Shown here one piece after another: positions 31,443-39,374 of a stretch of DNA of 49,531 bases. The DNA is taken from the NCBI GenBank assembly GCA_947259095.1, contig CAMYLA010000023.1, positions 1 to 49,531 of the forward strand, given 5' to 3'. Position 1 is the stretch's first letter. The number at the start of each line of letters is the position of its first letter. The position numbers and the translations under genes were made by a program. Below the pieces are notes generated by a model. That model saw only the letters and a program-made list of their open reading frames with translations, was not told the origin of the DNA and ran no database searches. Origin of the DNA: an uncultured Acidimicrobiaceae bacterium (GTDB taxonomy: Bacteria > Actinomycetota > Acidimicrobiia > Acidimicrobiales > SZUA-35).

Positions 31443-33149
31443 ATGAGCAGCGCAGACTACGACCTGGTGATCAAGGACGGCCTGGTTTTCGACGGCACCG
31501 GTGCGCCGAGGGTGCGGGGCGACGTCGGCATCAGCGGTGGCATGGTCACCGCCATGGGCAGGGTCGATGCCGGCCGGGCCAAGCAGGTGATCGACGCAAC
31601 CGGCAGGCACGTGGCCCCCGGCTTCGTCGATCTCCACACCCACTATGACGCCCAGGTGTTCTGGGATCCCTACTGCACCCTGTCTGGCTGGCACGGGATC
31701 ACCTCGGTGGCGATCGGCAACTGCGGCTTCGGGTTCGCCCCGGTGCAACCGGAGGCCCGGGAAGACGCCATGCGCTCGATGACCAGGGTGGAGGCGATCC
31801 CCTACGATTCGATGCGGCTGGGCATGCCGTGGGACTGGGTCACGTTCCCGGAGTATCTCGACAGCCTGGATCGGACCCCCAAGGCGCTCAACATCCTGCC
31901 CTATGTCCCGGTCGGCCCGATGCTGGTCGAGGTCCTGGGTCTCGAAGATGCCAAGGCCGGCCGGATGCCGACCGACGGCGAGCACCAGCGGCTGGCGGCA
32001 ATGCTGCACCAGTCGATGGACGCCGGCGGCTGCGGGTGGTCGGCCCAACGGCTCCCGCCAACCGGTCCGGCTGCGGTCCAGCGCGACTGGGACGGCACGC
32101 CCATGCCGACCGACATGATGAACGATGAAACCTGTCTGGTGTTTGCCAGGGTGTTGGCGGAACGCAACCAGGGCGTCCAGCAGCTGACGTTGACCACCGA
32201 CGACGTCCGCCACGACATGGCCCACCTGGAGGAGGTCGCGTCCACGTCGGGTCGACCACTGCTGCACAACGTGGTTCAGGCCTTCGAGTCACGACCCCAC
32301 GTCCACCGTCGAGCCATCGAGTGGTTGGAGCGGTGCAGGGAACGGGGCATCCCGGTGTACGGCCAGGGGGTGACCACCGACGCCGGTTTCACCTTCACCT
32401 TCGAGGACTGGAACCTCTACGACGACTCCGAAGCGTGGATGGAGGCAACCACCGGCTCGGTCGAGGAGCGGCTGCACAAGCTGGCCGACCCCGGTCGGCG
32501 CCAGGCGTTGAAGGACAACCCGCCGTCGATCGCCACCGCCCCATTGGACACGGTGACGGTGTTGTCTCCCCGGACCGCCGCCACCGAGGCGTACCGTGAG
32601 ATGTCGGTTCGCCAGGTGGCGGACAGCACGGGCAAGCACCCGGTCGACGCCATGCTCGACATCGCAGTGGCCGACGATCTGAAGACGGCGTTCTTCACCG
32701 CCCCACCCCAGGGCGACTCCGATCTGCTGCGAGAGGTGGTGCAGTATCCCCACATGCTGTTCGGCGTCTCCGACGGCGGCGCCCACACCAAGTTCCTCAC
32801 CGCCGGGCGGTACCCGACCGAGACGCTGGCCGAACAGGTCCGCGACAATCAGTGGATCAGCTACGAGGAGGCCCATCGACGCCTGTCCGGGCTGCCGGCC
32901 CAACTGGCCGGGTTCCAGGATCGGGGGCTGCTACGGGTCGGCGGCCCGGCCGATGTGGTGGTCTACGATCCGGAGGGGCTGGCGGTTGGCCCCAACGAGG
33001 TGGTGGAGGATTTGCCAGGCGGTGAGTGGCGCCGGATCCAGAAGGCCAGGGGCTATCACGCAGTGATCGTCAACGGTCGACAGACCATTGCGGACGACCA
33101 ACAGACCGAGGTCCACCCCGGCAAGCTGCTGCGGCACGGCCGCGGCTGA
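31443..33149 (+). CDS. N-acyl-D-amino-acid deacylase (amidohydrolase family 3)
   Basis: A 568-residue cytosolic amidohydrolase of the D-aminoacylase type. The barrel opens with YDLVIKDGLVFDGTGAPR. The metal motif is intact: VAPGFVDLHTHYDAQVFWD (about residues 58-76). WHGITSVAIGNCGFGFAPV is the typical cysteine-containing block of the family. GVSDGGAHTKFLTAGRYPT holds the late aspartate. A good AGAAGGGG ribosome site precedes the ATG at 31443, and a TAGCCT about 50 nt upstream could be the promoter of a leadered mRNA. Real substrates of these enzymes range from N-acyl-D-amino acids to other amides. Confidence 0.9.
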   Translation: MSSADYDLVIKDGLVFDGTGAPRVRGDVGISGGMVTAMGRVDAGRAKQVIDATGRHVAPGFVDLHTHYDAQVFWDPYCTLSGWHGITSVAIGNCGFGFAPVQPEAREDAMRSMTRVEAIPYDSMRLGMPWDWVTFPEYLDSLDRTPKALNILPYVPVGPMLVEVLGLEDAKAGRMPTDGEHQRLAAMLHQSMDAGGCGWSAQRLPPTGPAAVQRDWDGTPMPTDMMNDETCLVFARVLAERNQGVQQLTLTTDDVRHDMAHLEEVASTSGRPLLHNVVQAFESRPHVHRRAIEWLERCRERGIPVYGQGVTTDAGFTFTFEDWNLYDDSEAWMEATTGSVEERLHKLADPGRRQALKDNPPSIATAPLDTVTVLSPRTAATEAYREMSVRQVADSTGKHPVDAMLDIAVADDLKTAFFTAPPQGDSDLLREVVQYPHMLFGVSDGGAHTKFLTAGRYPTETLAEQVRDNQWISYEEAHRRLSGLPAQLAGFQDRGLLRVGGPADVVVYDPEGLAVGPNEVVEDLPGGEWRRIQKARGYHAVIVNGRQTIADDQQTEVHPGKLLRHGRG

Positions 33150-33249
33150 CCCGAACCCGGGAAAGACACCGACGGCGCAGCCGCCGCTGACCCCGAACCC
33201 GGGAAAGACACCGACGGCGCAGCCGCCGCTGACCCCGGACCGGGAAAGA
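33145..33249. repeat. 41/42-bp tandem repeat between D-aminoacylase and algH
   Basis: Two full units (33145-33185, 33186-33227) and a third partial unit to 33249. The unit starts GCTGACCCCGAACCCGGGAA and ends in CGACGGCGCAGCCGCC, which contains a small CGGC-GCA-GCCG hairpin. The repeat begins in the last codon of the D-aminoacylase and ends just before the convergent algH stop. Confidence 0.9.
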
Positions 33250-33255
33250 CCGTGC

Positions 33256-33822
33256 TCAGTTCAGCGTGGGATCGACCGGGAAATGGGCGTACCAGGCCAG
33301 CTCGCCACCTTGGCGGCGCAGCACCCGGGCCCAGAGGCTGTCGGGAGCATCGGTGAAGAGATCGTCGATGGTGGCATCGACGACCCACCAGTCGTCGTTG
33401 GCGATCTCACCTTCCAGCTGTCCCGCCTCCCACCCTGCATAGCCGGCGAAAACCCGGACCGCGCTGACTCCGGCGGCCTCGACAAGGGCCGGCTGATCGT
33501 CGAGGTCGACCGGGTGGGCACCCAGCACCAGTTCCCCGTCGTGACGGGAGGGCCGGCCGAGGGCGATCAGTGCGTCGCGATCGACGGGACCACCGGCGAA
33601 GACCACGTTCGGCTCGGCACCCATGTCCTCCCAGTCCGGGAAGGCGTCGGCCAGTTCGAGTTTCGACGGCCGGTTGATGACGACGCCGAGCGCCCCCTCG
33701 GATCCGTGTTCCAAGAGGAGCATCAGGGTTGCGTTGAACCTCGGGTCCTCGAGGTCCGGGCGAGCTACCAGGATCCGCCCTGCCAGCGACATATCAATGA
33801 AGGGTACTTTCGCTTCTTCCAT
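33256..33822 (-). CDS. UPF0301/AlgH (YqgE) family protein
   Basis: A 188-residue AlgH/YqgE-family protein, of unknown biochemical function although often linked to regulation. Signature blocks are SLAGRILVARPDLEDPRF at the N-terminus, ALGVVINRPSKLELAD, VFAGGPVDRDALIAL and AVRVFAGYAGWEAGQLEGEI, all in family order. The ATG at 33822 has a GGAAGG ribosome site 7 nt upstream, so I chose it over a longer form from 33906. It is convergent with the D-aminoacylase gene across a tandem repeat. Confidence 0.92.
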   Translation of the reverse strand: MEEAKVPFIDMSLAGRILVARPDLEDPRFNATLMLLLEHGSEGALGVVINRPSKLELADAFPDWEDMGAEPNVVFAGGPVDRDALIALGRPSRHDGELVLGAHPVDLDDQPALVEAAGVSAVRVFAGYAGWEAGQLEGEIANDDWWVVDATIDDLFTDAPDSLWARVLRRQGGELAWYAHFPVDPTLN

Positions 33823-34142
33823 CAGATGCCTTCCGGGGAAAAGAGACAGGTCACTGCATACTGATCGGCATGCTGCCTCAGTCCTTAACGTCGTGCCGCC
33901 CGACACAGGTAACCCTCACGCCGTCTCGCAACCGAGACAAGCAACCAAAAAACACTGATATTTCTACGATTATTGATACTTCACTCGTACCACACTGACA
34001 AAGCAGTGGGAAAATGGCTCGCCGTCCGCTCCGGTAAGGATAGCCGCAGATCGAGCCGGGTGGTGGATGCCAGCAGCTCTGCCCAACAAAACCTGGTCTC
34101 CACGATGAGCCGGAACAACTGCCGAAACCCTAGGCTGGATCG
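33823..34142. other. 320-bp intergenic region, no gene seen
   Basis: This is the divergent spacer between algH and the aminopeptidase gene. The open frames in it are short and do not resemble proteins. An AT-rich core lies at about 33945-33990 (AAAAAACACTGATATTTC and on). A perfect 6-bp inverted repeat GTCTCG-CAAC-CGAGAC lies at 33923-33938. I see no tRNA fold and no known riboswitch. Confidence 0.6.
34131..34136 (+). promoter_or_regulatory. Putative -10 hexamer TAGGCT of map
   Basis: TAGGCT with 6 nt to the ATG at 34143. The same hexamer and spacing precede the glycosyltransferase start at 42443. Confidence 0.55.
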
Positions 34143-35129
34143 ATGGCAGCACTTCCCAAGGCAAACGAAGCCTGCTGGTGTGGTAGTGGCAAGAAGTTCA
34201 AGCGCTGCCACAAGGGCGCGGTGGCGCCGATCAGGCAGGGCAGGATCTCACCGCTTCGCACCGTCCCGGACACGATCGCCAAACCGACCTGGGCCGATGG
34301 CGGCTCGGTTGAGCGGTGGGATGAGCCGCGGGTGAAGTCGCCCGATGTGATCGAGCGCATGCGCCGGACCGGGGTCGAGGCGGCCGACACCCTGGCCTAC
34401 CTGGGGAGCCTGTGCCGGCCCGGGGTCACCACCGAGGAGATCGACGCCGCTTGCCACGAGATGGCGATCGAGCGCAACAGCTACCCCAGCCCCCTCGAGT
34501 ACCCGGGCATGGTCGACCCGTTCCCCAAGTCGTTGTGTACCTCGGTCAACGAGGTGATCTGCCACGGCATCCCCGACGATCGGCCTCTGGCCGATGGCGA
34601 CATCATCAATCTCGACGTCACCCTGTTCAAAGAAGGTGTGCACGGAGACACCAACGCCACCTTCTTCGTTGGCGAGGTCGACGAGCTGTCACGGCGGCTG
34701 GTCAATGTCACCCGGGAGTCCTTGGAGCAGGGCATCGAAGCGGCCAAGCCGGGTCGGCCGTTCCACGAGATCGGCCGAGCGATCCAGACCCACGCTGAGA
34801 CCAACGGGTTCGGCGTGGTGCGAGACTTCGTCGGTCACGGGATCGGCGAGCAGTTCCACACCGATCTGCAGATCTGCCACTACTACAACCCTCGGCTGAA
34901 CGACATCATCGAGCCCGGCATGACCTTCACCATCGAGCCGATGATCACCGTCGGTTCGTGGCGGGCCCGCCTGTGGGACGACGGCTGGACCGCCGTCACC
35001 GCCGACGGTGGCCGCACCGCCCAGTTCGAGCACACCCTGCTGATCAACGACGACGGTGCCGAGATCCTGACGACGCCGTCAGATACCGCCACCCATCCCT
35101 ACTGGGCGTTGGCCCAGGCCCCGGCCTGA
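34143..35129 (+). CDS. map: Type I methionine aminopeptidase with N-terminal SEC-C-like zinc motif
   Basis: A 328-residue MetAP that removes the initiator Met from nascent proteins. Residues 11-25 (CWCGSGKKFKRCHKG) form a SEC-C-type zinc motif (C-x-C-x8-C-H), an N-terminal extension seen in some type Ic MetAPs and thought to contact ribosomes. The catalytic pita-bread domain has DGDIINLDVTLFKEGVHGDT (two Asp ligands), FVGHGIGEQFH (His), TFTIEPMITVG (Glu) and AQFEHTLLI (Glu). All five metal ligands are present. ATG 34143 is 6 nt after TAGGCT, so the mRNA is probably leaderless. Confidence 0.96.
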   Translation: MAALPKANEACWCGSGKKFKRCHKGAVAPIRQGRISPLRTVPDTIAKPTWADGGSVERWDEPRVKSPDVIERMRRTGVEAADTLAYLGSLCRPGVTTEEIDAACHEMAIERNSYPSPLEYPGMVDPFPKSLCTSVNEVICHGIPDDRPLADGDIINLDVTLFKEGVHGDTNATFFVGEVDELSRRLVNVTRESLEQGIEAAKPGRPFHEIGRAIQTHAETNGFGVVRDFVGHGIGEQFHTDLQICHYYNPRLNDIIEPGMTFTIEPMITVGSWRARLWDDGWTAVTADGGRTAQFEHTLLINDDGAEILTTPSDTATHPYWALAQAPA

Positions 35130-35158
35130 TCACCGGCCGGCGGCGCCCGGGCGGGCGG

Positions 35159-35911
35159 TCAGCCGATACCGAGCAGCTCCCACAGCCCCAGCATTCGCGA
35201 CGCCAGGGCCAACACGACCACCACCAGCACCGGGCGAATCACCCGTTCGCCGCCGTCGACCGCCACGTTGGCCCCGACGAAGCCGCCGATGCCCATGCCG
35301 ATGCTGAGCACCAGGGCCGGGAGCCAGCGGACCTGGTCGTTGTAGATGAACACCGGCACGGCCATGACGGTGATGGCCAGGATGACCACGGTCTTCATGG
35401 CGTTGGCGGTCACCAGATCGAACCCCGCCCGCGACAACACCAACAAGATGATCAGGCCGACCCCGGCCTGGACCGCCCCGGCATAGAACCCGACGACGAC
35501 GAACACCAGCGAGCTGAGCCATCGGGGCCACGGCGGCTGCTCGGTGTCGGGCTTCGGCTTCCAGATCGAGAGTGCCAGCAGCGGCAACATGAGGAAGCCG
35601 AACAGGCGCTCGAACAACTCATCGGGTATTTGCGAGGCCACCATCGAACCGAACAGGCCACCGACGACGGCCGGTACCAACACCTGGATCGTTCTGGCCC
35701 GATTGCCGACGTTGCGGCGGGCATAGCCGTAGGCCCCGGTCATGTTCTGGATCAGTACCGCCACCCGATTGGTGCCGTTCGCAGCCGTGCCACCGACCCC
35801 GGCCAGAGCGAGCAGGGGAACCGAGAGGAGTGACCCGCCACCGGCCATCGAATTGATCACACCGGCGAACAAACCGCCGATGATCAGGATGAGCATGTCA
35901 ACAGCGGTCAC
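35159..35911 (-). CDS. TauE/SafE-family sulfite/anion permease
   Basis: A 250-residue membrane protein with seven to eight hydrophobic segments, of the TauE/SafE family (sulfite, sulfonate or organic-acid exporters). The two-fold internal repeat is visible: LFAGVINSMAGGGSLLSVP in the first half and YAGAVQAGVGLIILLVLSR in the second. NGTNRVAVLIQNMTGA is also characteristic. The GTG at 35911 is chosen over an upstream start at 35968 because TACGGT lies 8 nt before it and the first helix starts 4 residues later. It is convergent with map, with 29 nt between the stops. Confidence 0.88.
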   Translation of the reverse strand: MTAVDMLILIIGGLFAGVINSMAGGGSLLSVPLLALAGVGGTAANGTNRVAVLIQNMTGAYGYARRNVGNRARTIQVLVPAVVGGLFGSMVASQIPDELFERLFGFLMLPLLALSIWKPKPDTEQPPWPRWLSSLVFVVVGFYAGAVQAGVGLIILLVLSRAGFDLVTANAMKTVVILAITVMAVPVFIYNDQVRWLPALVLSIGMGIGGFVGANVAVDGGERVIRPVLVVVVLALASRMLGLWELLGIG

Positions 35912-35919
35912 CGGATCAG

Positions 35920-35925
35920 ACCGTA
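35920..35925 (-). promoter_or_regulatory. Putative -10 hexamer TACGGT of the TauE-like gene
   Basis: TACGGT on the minus strand, 8 nt from the GTG at 35911. Confidence 0.5.
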
Positions 35926-35997
35926 TCGGGCGCCCGCCGATCGGGGAAACTCGGTGCAATACTGACACGGGCGGTCACCAGTGAAGGAGGGCTCAAC

Positions 35998-37296
35998 ATG
36001 CGAAGAGGATTGGCATCCCTCATCATCGGACTCTCACTGGTCCTGGCGTCGCTCAGCTGGGCAGGCTTCACGCTCTCCAGGACCGTCCTCGATCCCGGCC
36101 GATCCGAGCGGCTGGCCGATCAGGTGCTGGAGAATCCCGAGGTCCGCCAGGCCCTCACCATCAGGTTGGCCGATGCGCTGGAGGGTCAGCTCCCCTCGGA
36201 AATCCCGGTCAGCCGCCAACTCGTCGAAACCGGGGCCGAGCAGGCCCTTGACGACCCCCGGGTCGAAGGGCTGATCCGTGACGGCTTCGTCCAGGTCCAC
36301 AAGGACGCACTGGCCGGCAGCAGCGAACCGGTGGTCGTCGATGCCGGGGCGCTGGGTACCGCCGGGCGGGATGCGCTGGTGCTGGCCAGACCGGAGCTCG
36401 ACGGCTTCCTGCCGCCCGGTCCGCGGCTGGCGCTCGAATTGCCGACCACCGGCCTGAGCTGGCTGGGATGGCTCAAGAACGTCGTCGACCGCTTCACCGG
36501 TCTCGCCGCGATGGCGGCCCTCGTCGGCGCAACCACTGCGTTCGTGGTGGCTCGCGACCGCGCTCCGGTCCTTCGGCGGGTTGCGTTCTGGGGCTACGGC
36601 GCCGCTGCATTCTGGATCCTGGTCGGCTATGGGATCCCCTGGGCTGCGGGCGCCCTCTCCCCCACCTCGGCGGCCATCGCCACCGCGGTGTCTGACGTGT
36701 TCTTCGGGGCCATGATCGGCCCGGCCCTCATGATGGCCGCAGTGGCAACCGCGCTGCTCGGTATGGGCATCGTGATGCCGAGCTTCCAGCGGCGGCGAGG
36801 AGCGGCGCTGCTCCAGCCCCGCAACCGGCCGCTGGGCCCGGTGGCGGCGCCGGCTGTGCCGGTGTCGCCGGTCGCTTCGGTGCCGCCGACCGCCGCGGCC
36901 ACCGGGTCGAACGGCGCCGGTGGTGGTGGAGCCCGAAACCTGGCCGTCGGCCGGGCCCCGATCAGCCAACCGGCACGTCCGGTCGACAACACCGCGCCGA
37001 TGCCGCTGCCGGTCATGCCTGCATCGGCCCCGCCGGTGGTCGACCATCGGGCCTCCGACCAGGGTCGAGCCGACTGGGGCCGCGAGGTCGGCATCGACAT
37101 CTCCTTCGCCGGGCCGGCACAGGCCGCACCCCGCTGGGAGGAGGGCGTCGGGTACATCGACGACGATGACGGCGCCGTCGGTTCCCGGAACGGGAACGTC
37201 GGAGACGACGATGACAGGGCAGACGGCGCCGGGCTGTACCGCTCACCTACAGGGAATGCAGGCGAGCGAGGAGCCACTGGTCGATCTCGGCCATGA
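35998..37296 (+). CDS. Membrane protein with extracytoplasmic loop and long disordered tail, function unknown
   Basis: A 432-residue protein. One N-terminal helix (LIIGLSLVLASLSWAGFTL) is followed by a soluble loop of about 130 residues containing helical segments (RLADQVLENPEVRQALTIRL). Three more helices follow (AMAALVGATTAFVVAR, VAFWGYGAAAFWILVGYGIP, GALMMAA-type near residue 240). The last 170 residues are Pro/Ala/Gly-rich and then acidic (YIDDDDGAVGS, GDDDDRADG), probably disordered and cytosolic. The ATG has a strong GAAGGAGGG ribosome site. I do not recognise a domain. Its last 50 bases overlap the convergent hydrolase gene. Confidence 0.78.
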   Translation: MRRGLASLIIGLSLVLASLSWAGFTLSRTVLDPGRSERLADQVLENPEVRQALTIRLADALEGQLPSEIPVSRQLVETGAEQALDDPRVEGLIRDGFVQVHKDALAGSSEPVVVDAGALGTAGRDALVLARPELDGFLPPGPRLALELPTTGLSWLGWLKNVVDRFTGLAAMAALVGATTAFVVARDRAPVLRRVAFWGYGAAAFWILVGYGIPWAAGALSPTSAAIATAVSDVFFGAMIGPALMMAAVATALLGMGIVMPSFQRRRGAALLQPRNRPLGPVAAPAVPVSPVASVPPTAAATGSNGAGGGGARNLAVGRAPISQPARPVDNTAPMPLPVMPASAPPVVDHRASDQGRADWGREVGIDISFAGPAQAAPRWEEGVGYIDDDDGAVGSRNGNVGDDDDRADGAGLYRSPTGNAGERGATGRSRP

Positions 37297-38080
37297 CCTC
37301 CTCCTGCTCCGGTTCGTTCAGGCACTCGTGACGCAGCCCCGGCCAGCTGCGGTAGGTCACACCGTCCAGCCCGCGAAGCGGTAGCGAGGCGGTCTGGGGA
37401 ATGATCGGATCCTCGTCGCCGTGCAGCACGTAGGTCGGAACCGACAACCGGTGGAGCTTGGTGGTGGTCCGTCTCATGGCACCGAAGACCTCGTGGCCCA
37501 TCTTGGCCGTGGCCCCGGCCACCCGCAGCGGGTCGGCCACATAAGCCTCCTGGACCACGGGATCCCGGGAGAGCCCGACGCCGTCGATCTCGGATTTGAT
37601 GAAGGTGCGGGGCGAGACCCGACCGAGCACCGGGGCGGCAACCCGCTGCCAGCGGGGCACCTCGGCCGCCAAGGCCGGTGAGCTCAGGACCGCCAGGTCC
37701 GGCTTCGGTCTCGATCGTGAGACCAGGTAGGTGGCCACCATGAGACCACCCAGGGAATGGCCGAACAAGACCACCGGCACGTTCAGGCTGCGCCGCTCGT
37801 CGAGTCGTTCCTCGATGTCGTCGAGGTAGTGAGCGAACGAGTTGACATGACCTCGACGGCCGCCGGTGCCGCCGAAGCCCCGGTTGTCGAAGGCGGCAAC
37901 GTCATAGCCGAGAGAACCGAAGTACTGCCCGACGTGCAGATAGCGCCCGGAGTGCTCGCCGATCCCGTGGACCAGCAACATGGCCGCCTTTGGCCGGCCG
38001 ACCGACCAGCGCCGCCGCAGCTGCATCGTCTCGCCGTCAGCGGTTGTCCCGGACTCCACCGTCATGGCTAGTTCAAACAC
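37247..38080 (-). CDS. Alpha/beta hydrolase, monoacylglycerol-lipase-like
   Basis: A 277-residue serine hydrolase of the Hydrolase_4 (monoacylglycerol lipase) type. HG-motif: AAMLLVHGIGEHSGRYLHVG (about residues 33-52). The nucleophile elbow is VVLFGHSLGGLMVATYLV, the acid is in VLHGDEDPIIP, and the catalytic His is in SWPGLRHECLNEPE. It likely hydrolyses monoacylglycerols or other lipid esters. The start is GTG 38080, 7 nt after TACCAT; an ATG 15 nt further in (38065) is an alternative. The 3' end overlaps the upstream membrane protein gene by 50 bases, convergently. Confidence 0.92.
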   Translation of the reverse strand: MFELAMTVESGTTADGETMQLRRRWSVGRPKAAMLLVHGIGEHSGRYLHVGQYFGSLGYDVAAFDNRGFGGTGGRRGHVNSFAHYLDDIEERLDERRSLNVPVVLFGHSLGGLMVATYLVSRSRPKPDLAVLSSPALAAEVPRWQRVAAPVLGRVSPRTFIKSEIDGVGLSRDPVVQEAYVADPLRVAGATAKMGHEVFGAMRRTTTKLHRLSVPTYVLHGDEDPIIPQTASLPLRGLDGVTYRSWPGLRHECLNEPEQEEVMAEIDQWLLARLHSL

Positions 38081-38087
38081 CAATCAC

Positions 38088-38093
38088 ATGGTA
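38088..38093 (-). promoter_or_regulatory. Putative -10 hexamer TACCAT
   Basis: TACCAT on the minus strand, 7 nt from the GTG at 38080; it supports that start over the inner ATG. Confidence 0.5.
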
Positions 38094-38152
38094 CTGAGTG
38101 CGAGGCTGGAGCGGCTCGGAAATCGAAGGTGAACGGTGCAGACTGGTTGGCA

Positions 38153-38572
38153 ATGACAAGGTTTGGGCCGCTGCTGGCAGTGGCGGTCGGGGGAATGGTG
38201 GGGTCATTGGTTCGATGGGCCGTGCTGGGTGTCGCCCCCGACGGTTCACAGGAGTTGGTCGTCGTCGGGTTGAACGTGGTCGGATCGCTCCTGGTTGGCG
38301 GCCTGCTCGGCCAGCGCGACAGGCTGACCGAGCAGAGCTATGCCCTGCTGGCCACCGGCTTCGCCGGCGGACTGACGACGTTTTCCGACTTTGCCGTGGC
38401 CGTGGCCGAAAGGCTCGAACAGGGGGCGCTGCTCTCGGCCGCTTCCATCGGGCTGGGCACCACGGCAACCGCGGTCGTGGCGGCCGGTCTTGGCTTCCGG
38501 CTCAGCAAGCTGGCCTTCATCCACGTCCCGGTCCGGCGTTGGCGACGGAACCGGAAGCGAGCCAGACGATGA
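38153..38572 (+). CDS. crcB1: Fluoride channel subunit CrcB/FluC (first of two)
   Basis: A 139-residue four-helix protein of the Fluc/CrcB fluoride exporter family. Motifs: LAVAVGGMVGSLVRWAVLG in helix 1, LNVVGSLLVGGLLGQ with the conserved Asn in helix 2, and TGFAGGLTTFSDFAVAVAE in helix 3, where the Phe-box and the central sodium-site loop lie. The C-terminus is basic. The ATG at 38153 is used; a GTG at 38129 is possible. The stop overlaps the start of a second subunit gene by 4 bases, so the two subunits are probably translated together and form a heterodimer. No fluoride-riboswitch consensus was found upstream. Confidence 0.93.
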   Translation: MTRFGPLLAVAVGGMVGSLVRWAVLGVAPDGSQELVVVGLNVVGSLLVGGLLGQRDRLTEQSYALLATGFAGGLTTFSDFAVAVAERLEQGALLSAASIGLGTTATAVVAAGLGFRLSKLAFIHVPVRRWRRNRKRARR

Positions 38573-38931
38573 CCTTGGAACTGGTGGTGACGGTGGCGCT
38601 GTTCGCAGTTGCCGCCGCAGCGGGATCGGCGTTGCGATTCGTTGTCGGCCGGAGGCTCGAGAACGACGACTTCCCGGTCGCAACGTTGACGGTCAACATC
38701 GTCGCCTCGTTCGCCCTCGGCATGATCACCGGCGCCGACGATCCGCTGCCGACGGTGGTCGGTATCGGTGCCATCGGGGCGCTCTCGACCTGGTCGACGG
38801 CAGCCAACGAGGTGGCCGAGATGAGCAGGGACGGCAAGGGTGCGCTGGCCGGCGCCTATCTGGCGCTGTCGGTCTCCACCTGCGTACTCGCGGCGTGGTT
38901 CGGCCTGCGATTGGGCCCGGCGGTGTTCTGA
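38569..38931 (+). CDS. crcB2: Fluoride channel subunit CrcB/FluC (second of two)
   Basis: A 120-residue FluC homologue, more divergent than the first. LNVVG-type motif is LTVNIVASFALGMITG, with the Asn kept. The helix 3 loop reads GAIGALSTWSTAANEVAEM, where the usual TTFS is STWS, so the Phe of the Phe-box region is Trp-substituted. Paired fluc genes of this kind usually encode heterodimeric channels in which one subunit may be degenerate. ATG 38569 lies in the ATGA overlap with crcB1. Confidence 0.9.
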   Translation: MTLELVVTVALFAVAAAAGSALRFVVGRRLENDDFPVATLTVNIVASFALGMITGADDPLPTVVGIGAIGALSTWSTAANEVAEMSRDGKGALAGAYLALSVSTCVLAAWFGLRLGPAVF

Positions 38932-38988
38932 CCGCAGACGCAGATCGATCCCGCCCCCCTGGACGCCCCTACCGCTGCGATCGACCGG

Positions 38989-39312
38989 TCACCCCTGGGG
39001 CCGAACTTCCTCGCAGTCGATCTCGAACTCGGACAAGATCCGGCCGTCGTCCGGCGAGACCGCCTTGACGTAGCCCTGGTCCATGTCGGGATCGTCCAGG
39101 CACTGCTGGCGAGCGACCTCACGCATCTGGTCGGTCGGCTGCAATTCGTGGGTGACGTCGCTCAGGTCGCCAACGGGCGGCGAGACCGGCTCGGCGTCGT
39201 TGCTGCAGGCCACGGTCACCGCCATGGCGAGCAACATCGAGCCAACGACCAGACCGATCCTCGTCCTACTGCGCCGCTGGGGCCGGTTCGGTGTCGCCGG
39301 TGTGTGGTCCAT
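38989..39312 (-). CDS. Small lipoprotein, function unknown
   Basis: A 107-residue predicted lipoprotein. The N-terminus is basic (RPQRRSRTRIG), then a hydrophobic stretch LVVGSMLLAMAVTVACSN with a lipobox TVAC, so Cys would be lipidated near residue 35. The mature part is acidic and contains two further cysteines (QQCLDDPD and EIDCEEVRP), which could form a disulfide. The ATG at 39312 is 10 nt from TACCGT (39323-39328). Family not recognised. Confidence 0.72.
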   Translation of the reverse strand: MDHTPATPNRPQRRSRTRIGLVVGSMLLAMAVTVACSNDAEPVSPPVGDLSDVTHELQPTDQMREVARQQCLDDPDMDQGYVKAVSPDDGRILSEFEIDCEEVRPQG

Positions 39313-39374
39313 GACCAGCACAACGGTAGTGGCCGATGCCTCAACTGCGGCCGCAGGTCGCCGATGGGGCGAAG

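Noticed and set aside
33088..33864. Plus-strand frame reading through the 41/42-bp repeat
   Set aside because: It is antisense to algH for most of its length and contains only repeat-derived residues otherwise.
38066..38152. Fluoride riboswitch upstream of crcB1
   Set aside because: I looked for the crcB-motif conserved stems and did not find them in this short spacer.
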